A stretch of 36,418 nt of DNA from Microbacteriaceae bacterium PS02066 (GTDB taxonomy: Bacteria; Actinomycetota; Actinomycetes; Actinomycetales; Microbacteriaceae). Shown in pieces: positions 26,037 through 33,430 of the stretch (position 1 is the first letter of the stretch; each line of letters starts with the position of its first letter). The notes under the pieces were generated by a model. The model did no database searches. It was not told the DNA's origin and worked only from the letters and a program-made list of their open reading frames with translations. Location of the stretch: assembly GCA_029959545.1 (NCBI GenBank), contig JASCPH010000033.1:1-36418 (forward strand), read 5' to 3'. A program made the translations under genes and the position numbers.

Positions 26037-26176
26037 TCATCGTGCCGTGACGACCACCGTGAACTCGAGGGGCTGGATCCCGCGAGGTCGCCGGTCTCGA
26101 TGTTCAGCGTTTGACCCACGACCAGATCGACGCTGCCTCCCTGGAGATCGCCCGCCGACACGGTCACGGGCGCGCA
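26037..26176 (-). pseudogene. Remnant of a small lipoprotein gene
   Basis: From 26176 the minus strand reads CAPVTVSAGDLQGGSVDLVV then GQTLNIETGDLA. This looks like the mature start of a lipoprotein, beginning at the lipobox cysteine. After GDLA the frame breaks; in a shifted frame GIQPLEFTVVVTAR ends at a TGA (26037-26039), which looks like the natural C-terminus. The signal peptide and the middle of the protein are missing, so the gene has been gutted by deletion. The deaminase gene now abuts its 5' side. Confidence 0.6.
26053..26077. repeat. 25-bp imperfect direct repeat, copy 1
   Basis: It encodes the C-terminal QPLEFTV strand of the lipoprotein remnant; a second copy lies 67 bases away at 25986-26010. 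The period is not a multiple of three. Confidence 0.6.
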
Positions 26177-26180
26177 ACGG

Positions 26181-26771
26181 TCAGTCGACGGCGCCTCGAG
26201 CGTTGTATACGACGGAGTCGCTCGCCCCGTACGCCCGGTAGACCTCGACGGCCTCGTCGTGACGGATGCCGATCGTCACGCGGATGCCGCGACGCTCGAA
26301 CTGGGCGGCCCAGTCGTCCACGACGGGTCCTTCGTCGAAGCCCGTGAGCTCCTCGAGGAGCGGGCCCTCGCCGGCGACGACGAGCGAACGCACGCCGCTC
26401 CACATCGTGGCTCCGTAGCACATGACGCACGGACGCCAGTTGACGACGAGTTCGAGCTCGGCACCGTCCGCGCCCAGGTCCCAGCGCCCGAGTGCGGTCT
26501 GCGCGAGGCTCAACGTCGTCACCTCCGCGTGCATGGAGGTGAGACCCGAGGCGAGCACCACGTTGACGCCCGCCGAGACGAGGCGCCCGGTGGCCGAATC
26601 GACCACGATCGCCGCGAACGGCCCGCCGCTTCCCTCGCGCCAGTTGCGGTCGGCGAGGGCGTTGACGAGATCCATCCGCTCCTCCGCGGTCGGAAGCACC
26701 TCGGGGAGCGAATCGAGCTCGTCGAGGAGCCAGGAGGGCAGGGAGGCGGAGATCGAGGAGGCGAGAGGCAT
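26181..26771 (-). CDS. Nucleoside deaminase (CMP/dCMP/guanine deaminase fold)
   Basis: 196-aa zinc-dependent deaminase of the cytidine deaminase-like superfamily. HAE (in SMHAEVTTL) gives the zinc His and proton-shuttle Glu, and PCVMC (in WRPCVMCYG) gives the two cysteines. The family includes guanine and cytosine deaminases and tRNA-editing enzymes; a free base or nucleoside is the likelier substrate. The ATG at 26771 is six bases after CAGGAT. A longer start (MWPGQDVL, about 24 bases upstream) is possible but would run through that box. Confidence 0.88.
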   Translation of the reverse strand: MPLASSISASLPSWLLDELDSLPEVLPTAEERMDLVNALADRNWREGSGGPFAAIVVDSATGRLVSAGVNVVLASGLTSMHAEVTTLSLAQTALGRWDLGADGAELELVVNWRPCVMCYGATMWSGVRSLVVAGEGPLLEELTGFDEGPVVDDWAAQFERRGIRVTIGIRHDEAVEVYRAYGASDSVVYNARGAVD

Positions 26772-26777
26772 GAGGAC

Positions 26778-26783
26778 ATCCTG
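26778..26783 (-). promoter_or_regulatory. Leaderless-type -10 box of the deaminase gene
   Basis: CAGGAT on the minus strand, six bases before the ATG at 26771. Confidence 0.5.
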
Positions 26784-26821
26784 TCCGGGCCACATGTCGG
26801 CCCTGTTACACGGCGTCGCGC

Positions 26822-27817
26822 TCAACGATCGCGTGCCAGCCAGGACCGGAGCCGATCCAGCGGCCACGTCGTGACGATCCGATCCGCCGGCACACCCGCG
26901 CGCTCGGCCCGCGCCGCACCGTGGTCGAGGAGCGACAGCTGTCCCGGCGCGTGGGCGTCGCTGTCGATCGCGAACAGGCACCCCGCATCCAGCGCGATCG
27001 CGATCAGCTCGTCCGGCGGATCCTGCCGTTCGGGTCGGGAGTTGATCTCCACCGCGACGCCGCGCTCGGCGCAGGCCGCGAACACGCGCTCCGCATCGAA
27101 ATCTGACGGGGGGCGCGTTCCGCGCGACCCCTCCACGAGGCGTCCGGTGCAGTGACCGAGGACGTCCGTGTGCTCATCGCGCACGGCCTGCAGCATCCGC
27201 GCGGTCATCTCGGCACCCGCCATCCGGAGCTTCGAGTGGACGCTTGCCACGACGACGTCCAGCCGCGCGAGCATCTCCGAGGTCTGATCGAGTGATCCGT
27301 CTTCGAGGATGTCGACCTCGATGCCGCTGAGCAGCGTGAACCCGTCCCCGGAGTACTGCGGGAGTTCCTCGAGCTGCTGTGCGAGCCGTTCAGCCGTGAG
27401 ACCGTTGGCCACGCGCAGCCGCGGCGAGTGATCCGTGAGGGCGACGTACTCGCGGCCCATGGCACGCGCCGCGTCCGCCATCGCCGCGATGGGCGCCTGT
27501 CCGTCGGACCAGTTCGAGTGCGCGTGAAGATCGCCGCGAAGTCGAGCGAAGAGCGTGCTCGACTCCTCCGGCGCAACGCGGTCCCTCAGCTCCGCCAGGT
27601 AGTCGGGGACGACCCCCGACGCGGCCTGCAGGATCACCTCGAGCGAGCTCTTCCCGATCCCCTTCGTGCGCCGCAGGGTCTCAGGGTCCGACCGCGCCGC
27701 CTGCGGCAGCTCGGCCACCGCCTCTGCTGCCGCACGAAATGCCTGGGACCGATAGCGCGACGCGCGCTCGCGTTCGAGCAGCGTCGCGATCTCGCGGAGC
27801 GCGTCGATGGGATCCAT
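26822..27817 (-). CDS. HhH-PHP phosphoesterase (PolX-like, without polymerase domain)
   Basis: 331-aa protein. Residues 1-75 match the helical/HhH part of family X polymerases (IATLLERERASRYRSQAFR; TLRRTKGIGKSSLEVI). From about 92 on there is a complete PHP domain with metal-ligand motifs DLHAHSNWSDG, ALTDHS, GIEVDI, SVHS, GHCTGR and DSDAH. Bacterial PolX has polymerase, HhH and PHP in that order; here the polymerase is missing. A 3'-5' exonuclease or histidinol-phosphatase-like activity is possible; DNA repair is an inference. The ATG at 27817 is six bases after CACACT. It is divergent from the 5'-3' exonuclease, 75 bases away. Confidence 0.9.
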   Translation of the reverse strand: MDPIDALREIATLLERERASRYRSQAFRAAAEAVAELPQAARSDPETLRRTKGIGKSSLEVILQAASGVVPDYLAELRDRVAPEESSTLFARLRGDLHAHSNWSDGQAPIAAMADAARAMGREYVALTDHSPRLRVANGLTAERLAQQLEELPQYSGDGFTLLSGIEVDILEDGSLDQTSEMLARLDVVVASVHSKLRMAGAEMTARMLQAVRDEHTDVLGHCTGRLVEGSRGTRPPSDFDAERVFAACAERGVAVEINSRPERQDPPDELIAIALDAGCLFAIDSDAHAPGQLSLLDHGAARAERAGVPADRIVTTWPLDRLRSWLARDR

Positions 27818-27823
27818 CGCCCC

Positions 27824-27829
27824 AGTGTG
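27824..27829 (-). promoter_or_regulatory. Leaderless-type -10 box of the HhH-PHP gene
   Basis: CACACT on the minus strand, six bases before the ATG at 27817. Confidence 0.5.
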
Positions 27830-27880
27830 CCCGCGTCCGCCTCACGTGTCAGGCGCACTCGCGAAAGCCGACGCGCGTGG

Positions 27881-27886
27881 CAGGAT
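27881..27886 (+). promoter_or_regulatory. Leaderless-type -10 box of the 5'-3' exonuclease gene
   Basis: CAGGAT, six bases before the GTG at 27893. Confidence 0.5.
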
Positions 27887-27892
27887 GAGCCC

Positions 27893-28813
27893 GTGTCCCG
27901 CCTCATGCTCCTCGACACCGCATCGCTGTACTTCCGCGCCTTCTACGGCGTCCCCGATTCGGTGAAAGCTCCGAACGGACAGCCGATCAACGCCGTCCGC
28001 GGGCTGCTCGACATCGTCGCCAAACTCGTCAGCACCTACGAGCCGACCCACCTCGTCGCGTGTTGGGACGACGACTGGCGCCCCGACTGGCGGGTGCAGC
28101 TCATCCCGAGCTACAAGACCCACCGCGTGGTCGCCGAGGTAGAGAGCGGCCCCGATGTCGAGGAAGTCCCCGACCCGCTGGAGGCGCAGATCCCGCTGAT
28201 CCGCACGTCCCTCGACCTGCTCGGCATCCCGGTCGTCGGGGCCGCCGCGCACGAGGCGGACGACGTCATCGGCACTCTGGCGACGGATGCGGGGATGCCC
28301 GTCGACATCGTCACCGGCGACCGCGACCTGTTCCAGCTCGTCGACGACGCCGCGGAGGTTCGTGTGGTCTACACGGCCCGCGGCATGAGCAATCTCGAGA
28401 TCGTGACGGATGACGTGGTGCGCACGAAGTACGGCGTCGCACCCCACCAGTACGTCGACTTCGCCGTGCTCCGCGGCGACGCATCCGACGGCCTTCCGGG
28501 AGTCGCGGGCATCGGCGAGAAGACCGCGGCCACGCTGCTCACCGCGCACGGAGACCTCGCGGGCATCATCGCCGCGGCGACGGCCGGCGAGGGGATGAGC
28601 GCCGGGGTGCGTGCGAAAGTCGCCGCCGGCGCCGACTACCTGGCCGTCGCCCCCACGGTCGTCCGCGTGGTGCGAGACCTCGAGCTGCCGGCATTCGACG
28701 CGACCCTTCGTGAGGTCTCCCCGGACGCTGCGGCGTTCGCCGATCAGTGGGGTCTGGGAACCGCGTTCGCGCGGGCCACGAAAGCCATCGCCGCGAGGAT
28801 CGCTACCGCGTAA
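27893..28813 (+). CDS. Stand-alone 5'-3' exonuclease (Pol I N-terminal domain type)
   Basis: 306-aa FEN-like nuclease corresponding to the first domain of DNA polymerase I, without the polymerase. Acidic metal-binding motifs are LLDTASLYFRAFYG, ACWDDDW, HEADDVIGTLA and VTGDRDLFQLVDD; the helix-hairpin-helix DGLPGVAGIGEKTA binds DNA. It is expected to remove RNA primers or flaps. The start is the GTG at 27893 (VSRLMLLDT), six bases after CAGGAT. The last 70 bases overlap the convergent MFS gene. Confidence 0.93.
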   Translation: MSRLMLLDTASLYFRAFYGVPDSVKAPNGQPINAVRGLLDIVAKLVSTYEPTHLVACWDDDWRPDWRVQLIPSYKTHRVVAEVESGPDVEEVPDPLEAQIPLIRTSLDLLGIPVVGAAAHEADDVIGTLATDAGMPVDIVTGDRDLFQLVDDAAEVRVVYTARGMSNLEIVTDDVVRTKYGVAPHQYVDFAVLRGDASDGLPGVAGIGEKTAATLLTAHGDLAGIIAAATAGEGMSAGVRAKVAAGADYLAVAPTVVRVVRDLELPAFDATLREVSPDAAAFADQWGLGTAFARATKAIAARIATA

Positions 28814-30045
28814 CCGACCGCGACCGCCAGCATGAGAACCAGCGGCCCCTGCCATCCGCCGGTCGCCTCGTGCAGGGCACCCGCGATCGGGGCGCCGAAG
28901 GCCCCGATACCGTAGCCGCCACCCTGGACGAGGGCGGAGATGGTCGTGGCCTCCGCATCCGTGCGGGCCACCGTGACGACGGCGGAGAAGATCGCGACGA
29001 ACCCGCCCGCGTGCGCGAGTGCGCCGAAGGACAGCCACACCCACATGAGCTCGGGAGCGCACAGCATGCCCACGGTCAGCGTCAGCCAGCAGGCGCTGAT
29101 GGTCAGCGGCACGACGATGCGCGGGGTGTAGCGGGCGAGAACCGGCACGAGGAAGGACCCCGCGATGGCCACGCCCTGGAAGATGGAAGCGAGCGCGCCC
29201 GCACCGGATCGGTCGAGCCCCAGCTCGTCGGCTCCGATCGAGGGCAGCCAGGTCGAGAGCGCGTAGTAGATGGTGACCTGGAGCGAGAAGGCGCCCAGCA
29301 GCAGCCAGACCACCGGGCGCCGGAAGACGCCGCCTTTCGCGGACACGACGGGCAGCGGCCCCGTCAGCGCGGCGACGTCGTCGACGGAACGCGCGCCGGC
29401 GGATGCGGCGGAGGGCGTGCCGGAGAAGCGTTCTCCCCACAGCGCACCTCGCCGACGCTCCCGCGCGAGATGCACGCTCCACACGGCGACACCGGCGAAC
29501 GTCAGCACGGACCAGCCGACCAGCGCCAGATTCCAGCCGACGACCTCGGCGATCGGAGCGGTCAGGAGCGAGGTCACCAGCGAGCCCGCGTTGAGGGTCG
29601 CGGTGTATGACGCGGTCACGAACGCGACCCGGTCGGGCGGCACATCGCGGCGGATCACGACGGGGATCACGACGTTTCCGATCGTGATCGCCGCACCGAT
29701 GACGATCATCCCCGTCAGCAGCGCGGGATAACCGGGCAGCGCGCGGATCGCGGTGCCGAGGAGGACGCCGGTCAACGTCACCAGCAGGGCGAGCTCGGCG
29801 CCCGCGCGACGGATCACGAGAGCGGCGATCGGCGTGAGTAGCGCGAACATGAGCACCGGAGCGGTGGTCAGCAGCCCCGCGGATGCCGCCCCGATCCCCA
29901 GATCGTCCTCGATCTGGCGGATCACCGGCGTCGGAGCGACGATCGGGCCACGCAGGCTGAGCGCGGCGACGAGCAGTCCGATGACGACGAGGAATGGAAA
30001 TGCCCGCCCCGCACCCCCAGCATGGGGCGGGGCGGGCGGGCTCAT
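28744..30045 (-). CDS. MFS transporter, CynX/NimT type
   Basis: 433-aa protein with about 12 membrane segments in two halves joined by a soluble loop (about residues 195-245). LVAALSLRGPIVAPTPVI in the first helix is the signature of the CynX/NimT (cyanate/nitroimidazole-type) branch of the major facilitator family. The substrate is unknown. The ATG at 30045 is six bases after TAGACT (leaderless). An 11-bp GC hairpin (30002-30037) falls within the first 15 codons of the message. Confidence 0.9.
   Translation of the reverse strand: MSPPAPPHAGGAGRAFPFLVVIGLLVAALSLRGPIVAPTPVIRQIEDDLGIGAASAGLLTTAPVLMFALLTPIAALVIRRAGAELALLVTLTGVLLGTAIRALPGYPALLTGMIVIGAAITIGNVVIPVVIRRDVPPDRVAFVTASYTATLNAGSLVTSLLTAPIAEVVGWNLALVGWSVLTFAGVAVWSVHLARERRRGALWGERFSGTPSAASAGARSVDDVAALTGPLPVVSAKGGVFRRPVVWLLLGAFSLQVTIYYALSTWLPSIGADELGLDRSGAGALASIFQGVAIAGSFLVPVLARYTPRIVVPLTISACWLTLTVGMLCAPELMWVWLSFGALAHAGGFVAIFSAVVTVARTDAEATTISALVQGGGYGIGAFGAPIAGALHEATGGWQGPLVLMLAVAVGYAVAILAAMAFVARANAVPRPH
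30002..30037 (-). promoter_or_regulatory. GC hairpin at the 5' end of the MFS message
   Basis: Perfect 11-bp stem (30002-30012 with 30027-30037) in codons 3-15, beginning 9 bases into a leaderless RNA. It could slow initiation or attenuate; an effect is not proven. Confidence 0.35.
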
Positions 30046-30051
30046 CCGTCC

Positions 30052-30057
30052 AGTCTA
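30052..30057 (-). promoter_or_regulatory. Leaderless-type -10 box of the MFS gene
   Basis: TAGACT on the minus strand, six bases before the ATG at 30045. Confidence 0.6.
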
Positions 30058-30061
30058 TGAA

Positions 30062-30094
30062 CGCGGGTCGGATCGGGCGTCACGCCGACCCGCG
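30062..30094 (-). terminator. Terminator hairpin after the small membrane protein gene
   Basis: Perfect 10-bp stem (30062-30071 with 30085-30094), 7 bases after the stop at 30101. It separates this gene from the MFS promoter. Confidence 0.6.
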
Positions 30095-30100
30095 ACCGGA

Positions 30101-30589
30101 TCAGGCGCCGGAGACGTTCGAGCGACGAACGACGACTGGAACCGCGGCGAGCCGGTAGATGGCCGAGCCAAACAGGATCGACAGCGCGCCGATTCCCATT
30201 GCGAACGCGGCGACGCCGAAGGAGACGACCGAGGTGAACAGCGAGGCCCGCAGGAACGAGGCATTCATCATCGTGGCGCGCACCGGGTCGTCGCGGTCGA
30301 GTTCGGCGTACGTGGCACCGTTCGAGGCCTCAAGGGCGTGGTGCTGGATGATGTCGGCCTGCACGTAGGCGGTGAAGGGGCCGTCGACGACCTGACCCTG
30401 GAAAGCCATCGCGTCGTCGGGGACGACGATGTTCTCGGCGCGCAGCTGCGACGAGACCATGACCCAGACGGCGATGCCCACGACGATGAGGGCGACGCCG
30501 CCCAGGATTCCCAGGACTGCGGCGATCTTGACGAAGCCGACCTTCTTGCCGGGCGCCTCGATGGTGTCGGCGGTGGTGGCGGTGGACAT
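30101..30589 (-). CDS. Small actinobacterial membrane protein of unknown function
   Basis: 162-aa protein with two membrane segments (about residues 22-46 and 115-145) enclosing an exposed domain of ~65 residues (VVPDDAMAFQGQVVDGPFTAYVQAD). Proteins of this kind are often labelled 'aromatic ring-opening dioxygenase LigA' in databases; nothing here supports that activity. GAGGAG lies just before the ATG. A -10-like TAAGTT (30626-30631) is upstream. Confidence 0.82.
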   Translation of the reverse strand: MSTATTADTIEAPGKKVGFVKIAAVLGILGGVALIVVGIAVWVMVSSQLRAENIVVPDDAMAFQGQVVDGPFTAYVQADIIQHHALEASNGATYAELDRDDPVRATMMNASFLRASLFTSVVSFGVAAFAMGIGALSILFGSAIYRLAAVPVVVRRSNVSGA

Positions 30590-30659
30590 CTTTGCTCCTC
30601 GGTGGGTCCGAACGGTGGTGCTTCGAACTTAGGGGGGAGCTGTGAGCCACCGAAAGGCC

Positions 30660-30688
30660 GGGCGCCGTGAATATCGGCCCAGGCGCTC
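30660..30688 (-). terminator. Candidate terminator after trpD
   Basis: A 7-bp stem with one G-U type pair (30660-30666 with 30682-30688) overlaps the trpD stop. Its loop contains the motif GCCGTGAATATCGG, also found before ctaE. Confidence 0.35.
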
Positions 30689-31751
30689 AGCCCGCCGCGA
30701 GCTCCTGCGTCGTGGCGGCCCAGGTCGCGAGCGTACGCTCGGCCGCTCCGCTGTCGATCGCCGCCGCCGCCTCGTCCTTCGCCTCGGCGAGACGCTCGAG
30801 GATGGGACGCTGCACCTCAGCCGCGTCCTGCGACAGACGGTACGACACGAGCCCGGCCGCCGTGTTGAGCAGCACGATGTCGCGCACCGGACCGGGCTCG
30901 CCGCCCAGCACGCGCCGCACCACGTCGGCGTTGTGTACGGGTGAACCGCCGATGAGCTCGGAGATGTCGGCGAGCGGGATGTCGAGATCCCGCGGATCCA
31001 GGTCGTGCTCGTGCACGTCTCCGCGTGAGATCTCCCAGATCCGGCTGTGGCCGGTCGTGGTCAGCTCGTCCAGCCCGTCGTCGCCGCGGAAGACGAGCGC
31101 CGTCGCACCGCGGGTGCGGAAAACTCCCGTGATCAGCGGCACGCGGTCGAGGTGAGCGACGCCCACGGCGTTGGCCTCCGCGCGCGCCGGGTTGCACAGC
31201 GGCCCCAGGAAGTTGAAGACCGTCGGAACGCCGAGCTCGGCCCGCGTCGGACCGGCATGACGGAATCCCGGATGGAACGCCGCCGCGAACGCGAAGGTGA
31301 TGCCGGCGCGCTCGAGCGTCGTCGCGACCGCATCCGGGCTGAGGGTCAGATCGATACCGAGCTCGCGCAGCACGTCGGAGGAGCCCGAGGAGGAGCTCGC
31401 CGCCTTGTTGCCGTGCTTGACGACCGGCACTCCGGTGGATGCGGCGACGATCGCCGCCGTCGAGGAGATGTTCACGGTGCCGAACCGGTCGCCGCCCGTG
31501 CCCACGATGTCGAGCACGTCGGCGGGCACGGGCAGCGGAAGAGCCGCCGCGAGGATGGCGTCGCGGAAACCCACGATCTCATCGACGGTCTCGCCCTTCG
31601 CGCGGAGCGCGATGAGGAAACCGGCCAGCTGCGAAGGCGTCGCCTCGCCCGCCATGATCTGCTGCATCGCCCACGTCGCGTCCGACACGCTGAGGTCGGC
31701 ACCCCCGAGCAATTCCGTCAGGATGTCGGACCAGGTGCGCACGGGGAACAT
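30687..31751 (-). CDS. trpD: Anthranilate phosphoribosyltransferase
   Basis: Second step of tryptophan synthesis: anthranilate plus PRPP gives phosphoribosyl-anthranilate. The 354-aa protein has the PRPP-binding GTGGDRFGTVNIS motif (about residues 85-97), the KHGNKAASSSSGSSD segment and the GPLCNPA motif. No other trp genes are nearby, as is common in actinobacteria where trpD stands alone. The ATG at 31751 lies eight bases after TAGGAT, so the leader would be only one or two bases. It is divergent from ctaE. Confidence 0.96.
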   Translation of the reverse strand: MFPVRTWSDILTELLGGADLSVSDATWAMQQIMAGEATPSQLAGFLIALRAKGETVDEIVGFRDAILAAALPLPVPADVLDIVGTGGDRFGTVNISSTAAIVAASTGVPVVKHGNKAASSSSGSSDVLRELGIDLTLSPDAVATTLERAGITFAFAAAFHPGFRHAGPTRAELGVPTVFNFLGPLCNPARAEANAVGVAHLDRVPLITGVFRTRGATALVFRGDDGLDELTTTGHSRIWEISRGDVHEHDLDPRDLDIPLADISELIGGSPVHNADVVRRVLGGEPGPVRDIVLLNTAAGLVSYRLSQDAAEVQRPILERLAEAKDEAAAAIDSGAAERTLATWAATTQELAAG

Positions 31752-31759
31752 GGTTCCCG

Positions 31760-31765
31760 ATCCTA
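31760..31765 (-). promoter_or_regulatory. -10 box of trpD (near-leaderless)
   Basis: TAGGAT on the minus strand, eight bases before the ATG at 31751. Confidence 0.55.
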
Positions 31766-31853
31766 CCGAGCGCGTCCGCCTGACGGCGGCCGTGACGAGG
31801 CCGCCCGGATCACCGGATGCCGAGCGTCTTCACGGCCGGCTCGCCGCATTCTC

Positions 31854-31872
31854 TTAGGTCACCCTAAGCTGC
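31854..31872. promoter_or_regulatory. Candidate DtxR/IdeR iron box between trpD and ctaE
   Basis: TTAGGTCACCCTAAGCTGC agrees at 14 of 19 positions with the DtxR/IdeR consensus TWAGGTTAGSCTWACCTWA, and its core CTTAGG-TCAC-CCTAAG is a perfect inverted repeat. It lies 52 bases upstream of the ctaE -10 box and about 88 upstream of the trpD -10. Confidence 0.4.
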
Positions 31873-31924
31873 GACAAGGCCCGTTCGGGGGCGCGAGGTG
31901 CAAGAGTCGGCCGTGAATATCGGT

Positions 31925-31930
31925 CATAAT
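31925..31930 (+). promoter_or_regulatory. -10 box of the ctaE-qcrCAB operon
   Basis: CATAAT lies seven bases before the GTG at 31938, giving a leaderless or nearly leaderless message. Confidence 0.6.
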
Positions 31931-31937
31931 GGTGAGC

Positions 31938-32570
31938 GTGACGACGCCAGCGACATATAACCAGGCCCTCCGTTCGGTCAAACGGCCAAATCCGGTCGCC
32001 GTGGGGACAATCGTCTGGCTCGGCAGCGAGGTGATGTTCTTCGCGGGCCTGTTCGCGATCTACTTCACGCTGCGTAGCACCTCCCCCGACCTCTGGGCGC
32101 AGGAGACGGAGCTCTTGAACGTTCCGTTTGCGGCCGTCAACACCCTGGTGCTGGTCCTGTCCAGCTTCGCGTGCCAGTTCGGCGTCTTCGCCGCAGAGCG
32201 CTTCCAGCCCTACCGCACCGGGTCGTTCTGGAACCTGCGCCGCTGGGGCATGGTCGAGTGGTTCTTCCTCACCTTCTTCATGGGCGCGGTCTTCGTCTCC
32301 GGTCAGGTGTGGGAGTACGCGCAGCTCGTCACCGAGGGCATGCCGATCACGGCCAACGCCTACGCATCCGCGTTCTACCTGACGACCGGCTTCCACGCGC
32401 TGCACGTCACCGGCGGCCTCGTCGCGTTCCTCCTCGTCATCGGCCGCGCCTACGCGGTCAAGAACTTCGGGCGCAAGGAGATGACCACCTCGATCGTCGT
32501 GTCCTACTACTGGCACTTCGTCGACGTGGTCTGGATCGCCCTGTTCCTCGTCATCTACTTCCTGAAATAA
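31938..32570 (+). CDS. ctaE: Cytochrome c oxidase subunit III
   Basis: 210-aa membrane subunit of the aa3 oxidase, with five hydrophobic segments. [29 protein letters not shown] and [14 protein letters not shown] are diagnostic for subunit III. The GTG at 31938 (MTTPATYNQ) is preferred: the ATG at 31929 lies inside the -10 box CATAAT. It leads the ctaE-qcrC-qcrA-qcrB operon, the actinobacterial order for the bcc-aa3 supercomplex; the other oxidase subunit genes (ctaC, ctaD, ctaF) are not in this window. Confidence 0.95.
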   Translation: MTTPATYNQALRSVKRPNPVAVGTIVWLGSEVMFFAGLFAIYFTLRSTSPDLWAQETELLNVPFAAVNTLVLVLSSFACQFGVFAAERFQPYRTGSFWNLRRWGMVEWFFLTFFMGAVFVSGQVWEYAQLVTEGMPITANAYASAFYLTTGFHALHVTGGLVAFLLVIGRAYAVKNFGRKEMTTSIVVSYYWHFVDVVWIALFLVIYFLK

Positions 32571-32589
32571 GAAGCCGGAGTCCAGCACC

Positions 32590-33393
32590 ATGGCACGTGA
32601 GAAGAAGCGGCGCACCTCCGGTCGTCGGAGCCCCCTGGCCGCCGCCGCCCTGATCGGCATCGGCCTCCTGATGACCGGTGGAATCTATGCCGGCGCATCG
32701 GCCGCGATGGCGGCCACGACCGAGACGCAGACCGCCGCGTCCCAGCTCACCGTGGAAGACGGCAAGAAGCTGTTCCAGGCGAACTGCGCCACCTGTCACG
32801 GCATGGACCTGCAGGGCACGCAGAACGGCCCCTCGCTGTACGGCGTCGGCGAGCTGTCCGTGAACTTCCAGGTCTCGACCGGTCGCATGCCGCTGCAGGC
32901 TCAGGCGCCGCAGGCGCCGCAGAAGCCCGTCCAGTTCACCGACGAGCAGACCGAGGCGATCGCGAAGTTCGTCCAGTCGATCGCGCCCGGCCCGACCTAC
33001 CCGTCGTCCGAGGTCCTCGATGGCGAGGGCGACGTCTCGGCCGGAGCGGAGCTCTTCCGCATCAACTGCGCCATGTGCCACAACGTGGCCGGTGCCGGTG
33101 GTGCACTGACCGAGGGCAAGTACGCCCCCGACCTGCACACGACCAGCGCGCTGAACATGTACGCGGCCATGGTGACCGGCCCGCAGAACATGCCGGTGTT
33201 CAACGACATGAACCTCACCCCCGAGGACAAGCGCGACATCATCTCGGCCCTGCTGTACATGCAGAAGACCGAGTCCCCCGGCGGCTTCTCGCTCGGCTCT
33301 CTCGGCCCCGTCTCGGAGGGCCTGTTCATCTGGATCTTCGGCATCGGCACGCTGATCGCCATCACGGTGTGGATCACCGCGAAGTCCAACTGA
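32590..33393 (+). CDS. qcrC: Diheme cytochrome c subunit of the cytochrome bcc complex
   Basis: 267-aa membrane-anchored cytochrome cc that passes electrons from the Rieske protein straight to the aa3 oxidase, so no separate cytochrome c is needed. Signal/anchor helix at about residues 18-46, two heme-c sites CATCH and CAMCH (in the first and second c domains), and a C-terminal membrane helix (LFIWIFGIGTLIAITVWI). It starts 19 bases after ctaE; a GAAGCCGGAG lies upstream of the ATG. Confidence 0.97.
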   Translation: MAREKKRRTSGRRSPLAAAALIGIGLLMTGGIYAGASAAMAATTETQTAASQLTVEDGKKLFQANCATCHGMDLQGTQNGPSLYGVGELSVNFQVSTGRMPLQAQAPQAPQKPVQFTDEQTEAIAKFVQSIAPGPTYPSSEVLDGEGDVSAGAELFRINCAMCHNVAGAGGALTEGKYAPDLHTTSALNMYAAMVTGPQNMPVFNDMNLTPEDKRDIISALLYMQKTESPGGFSLGSLGPVSEGLFIWIFGIGTLIAITVWITAKSN

Positions 33394-33430
33394 TCTTTTT
33401 GACGAACTGACGGAACGTACGAGGAGCACC

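Noticed and set aside
30101..30589. 'LigA ring-opening dioxygenase' label
   Set aside because: Two membrane segments and no metal-binding motif; the name is a known database mislabel.
31929..31937. ATG 31929 as the ctaE start
   Set aside because: It overlaps the CATAAT -10 box; the GTG at 31938 fits the leaderless pattern and family N-terminus.
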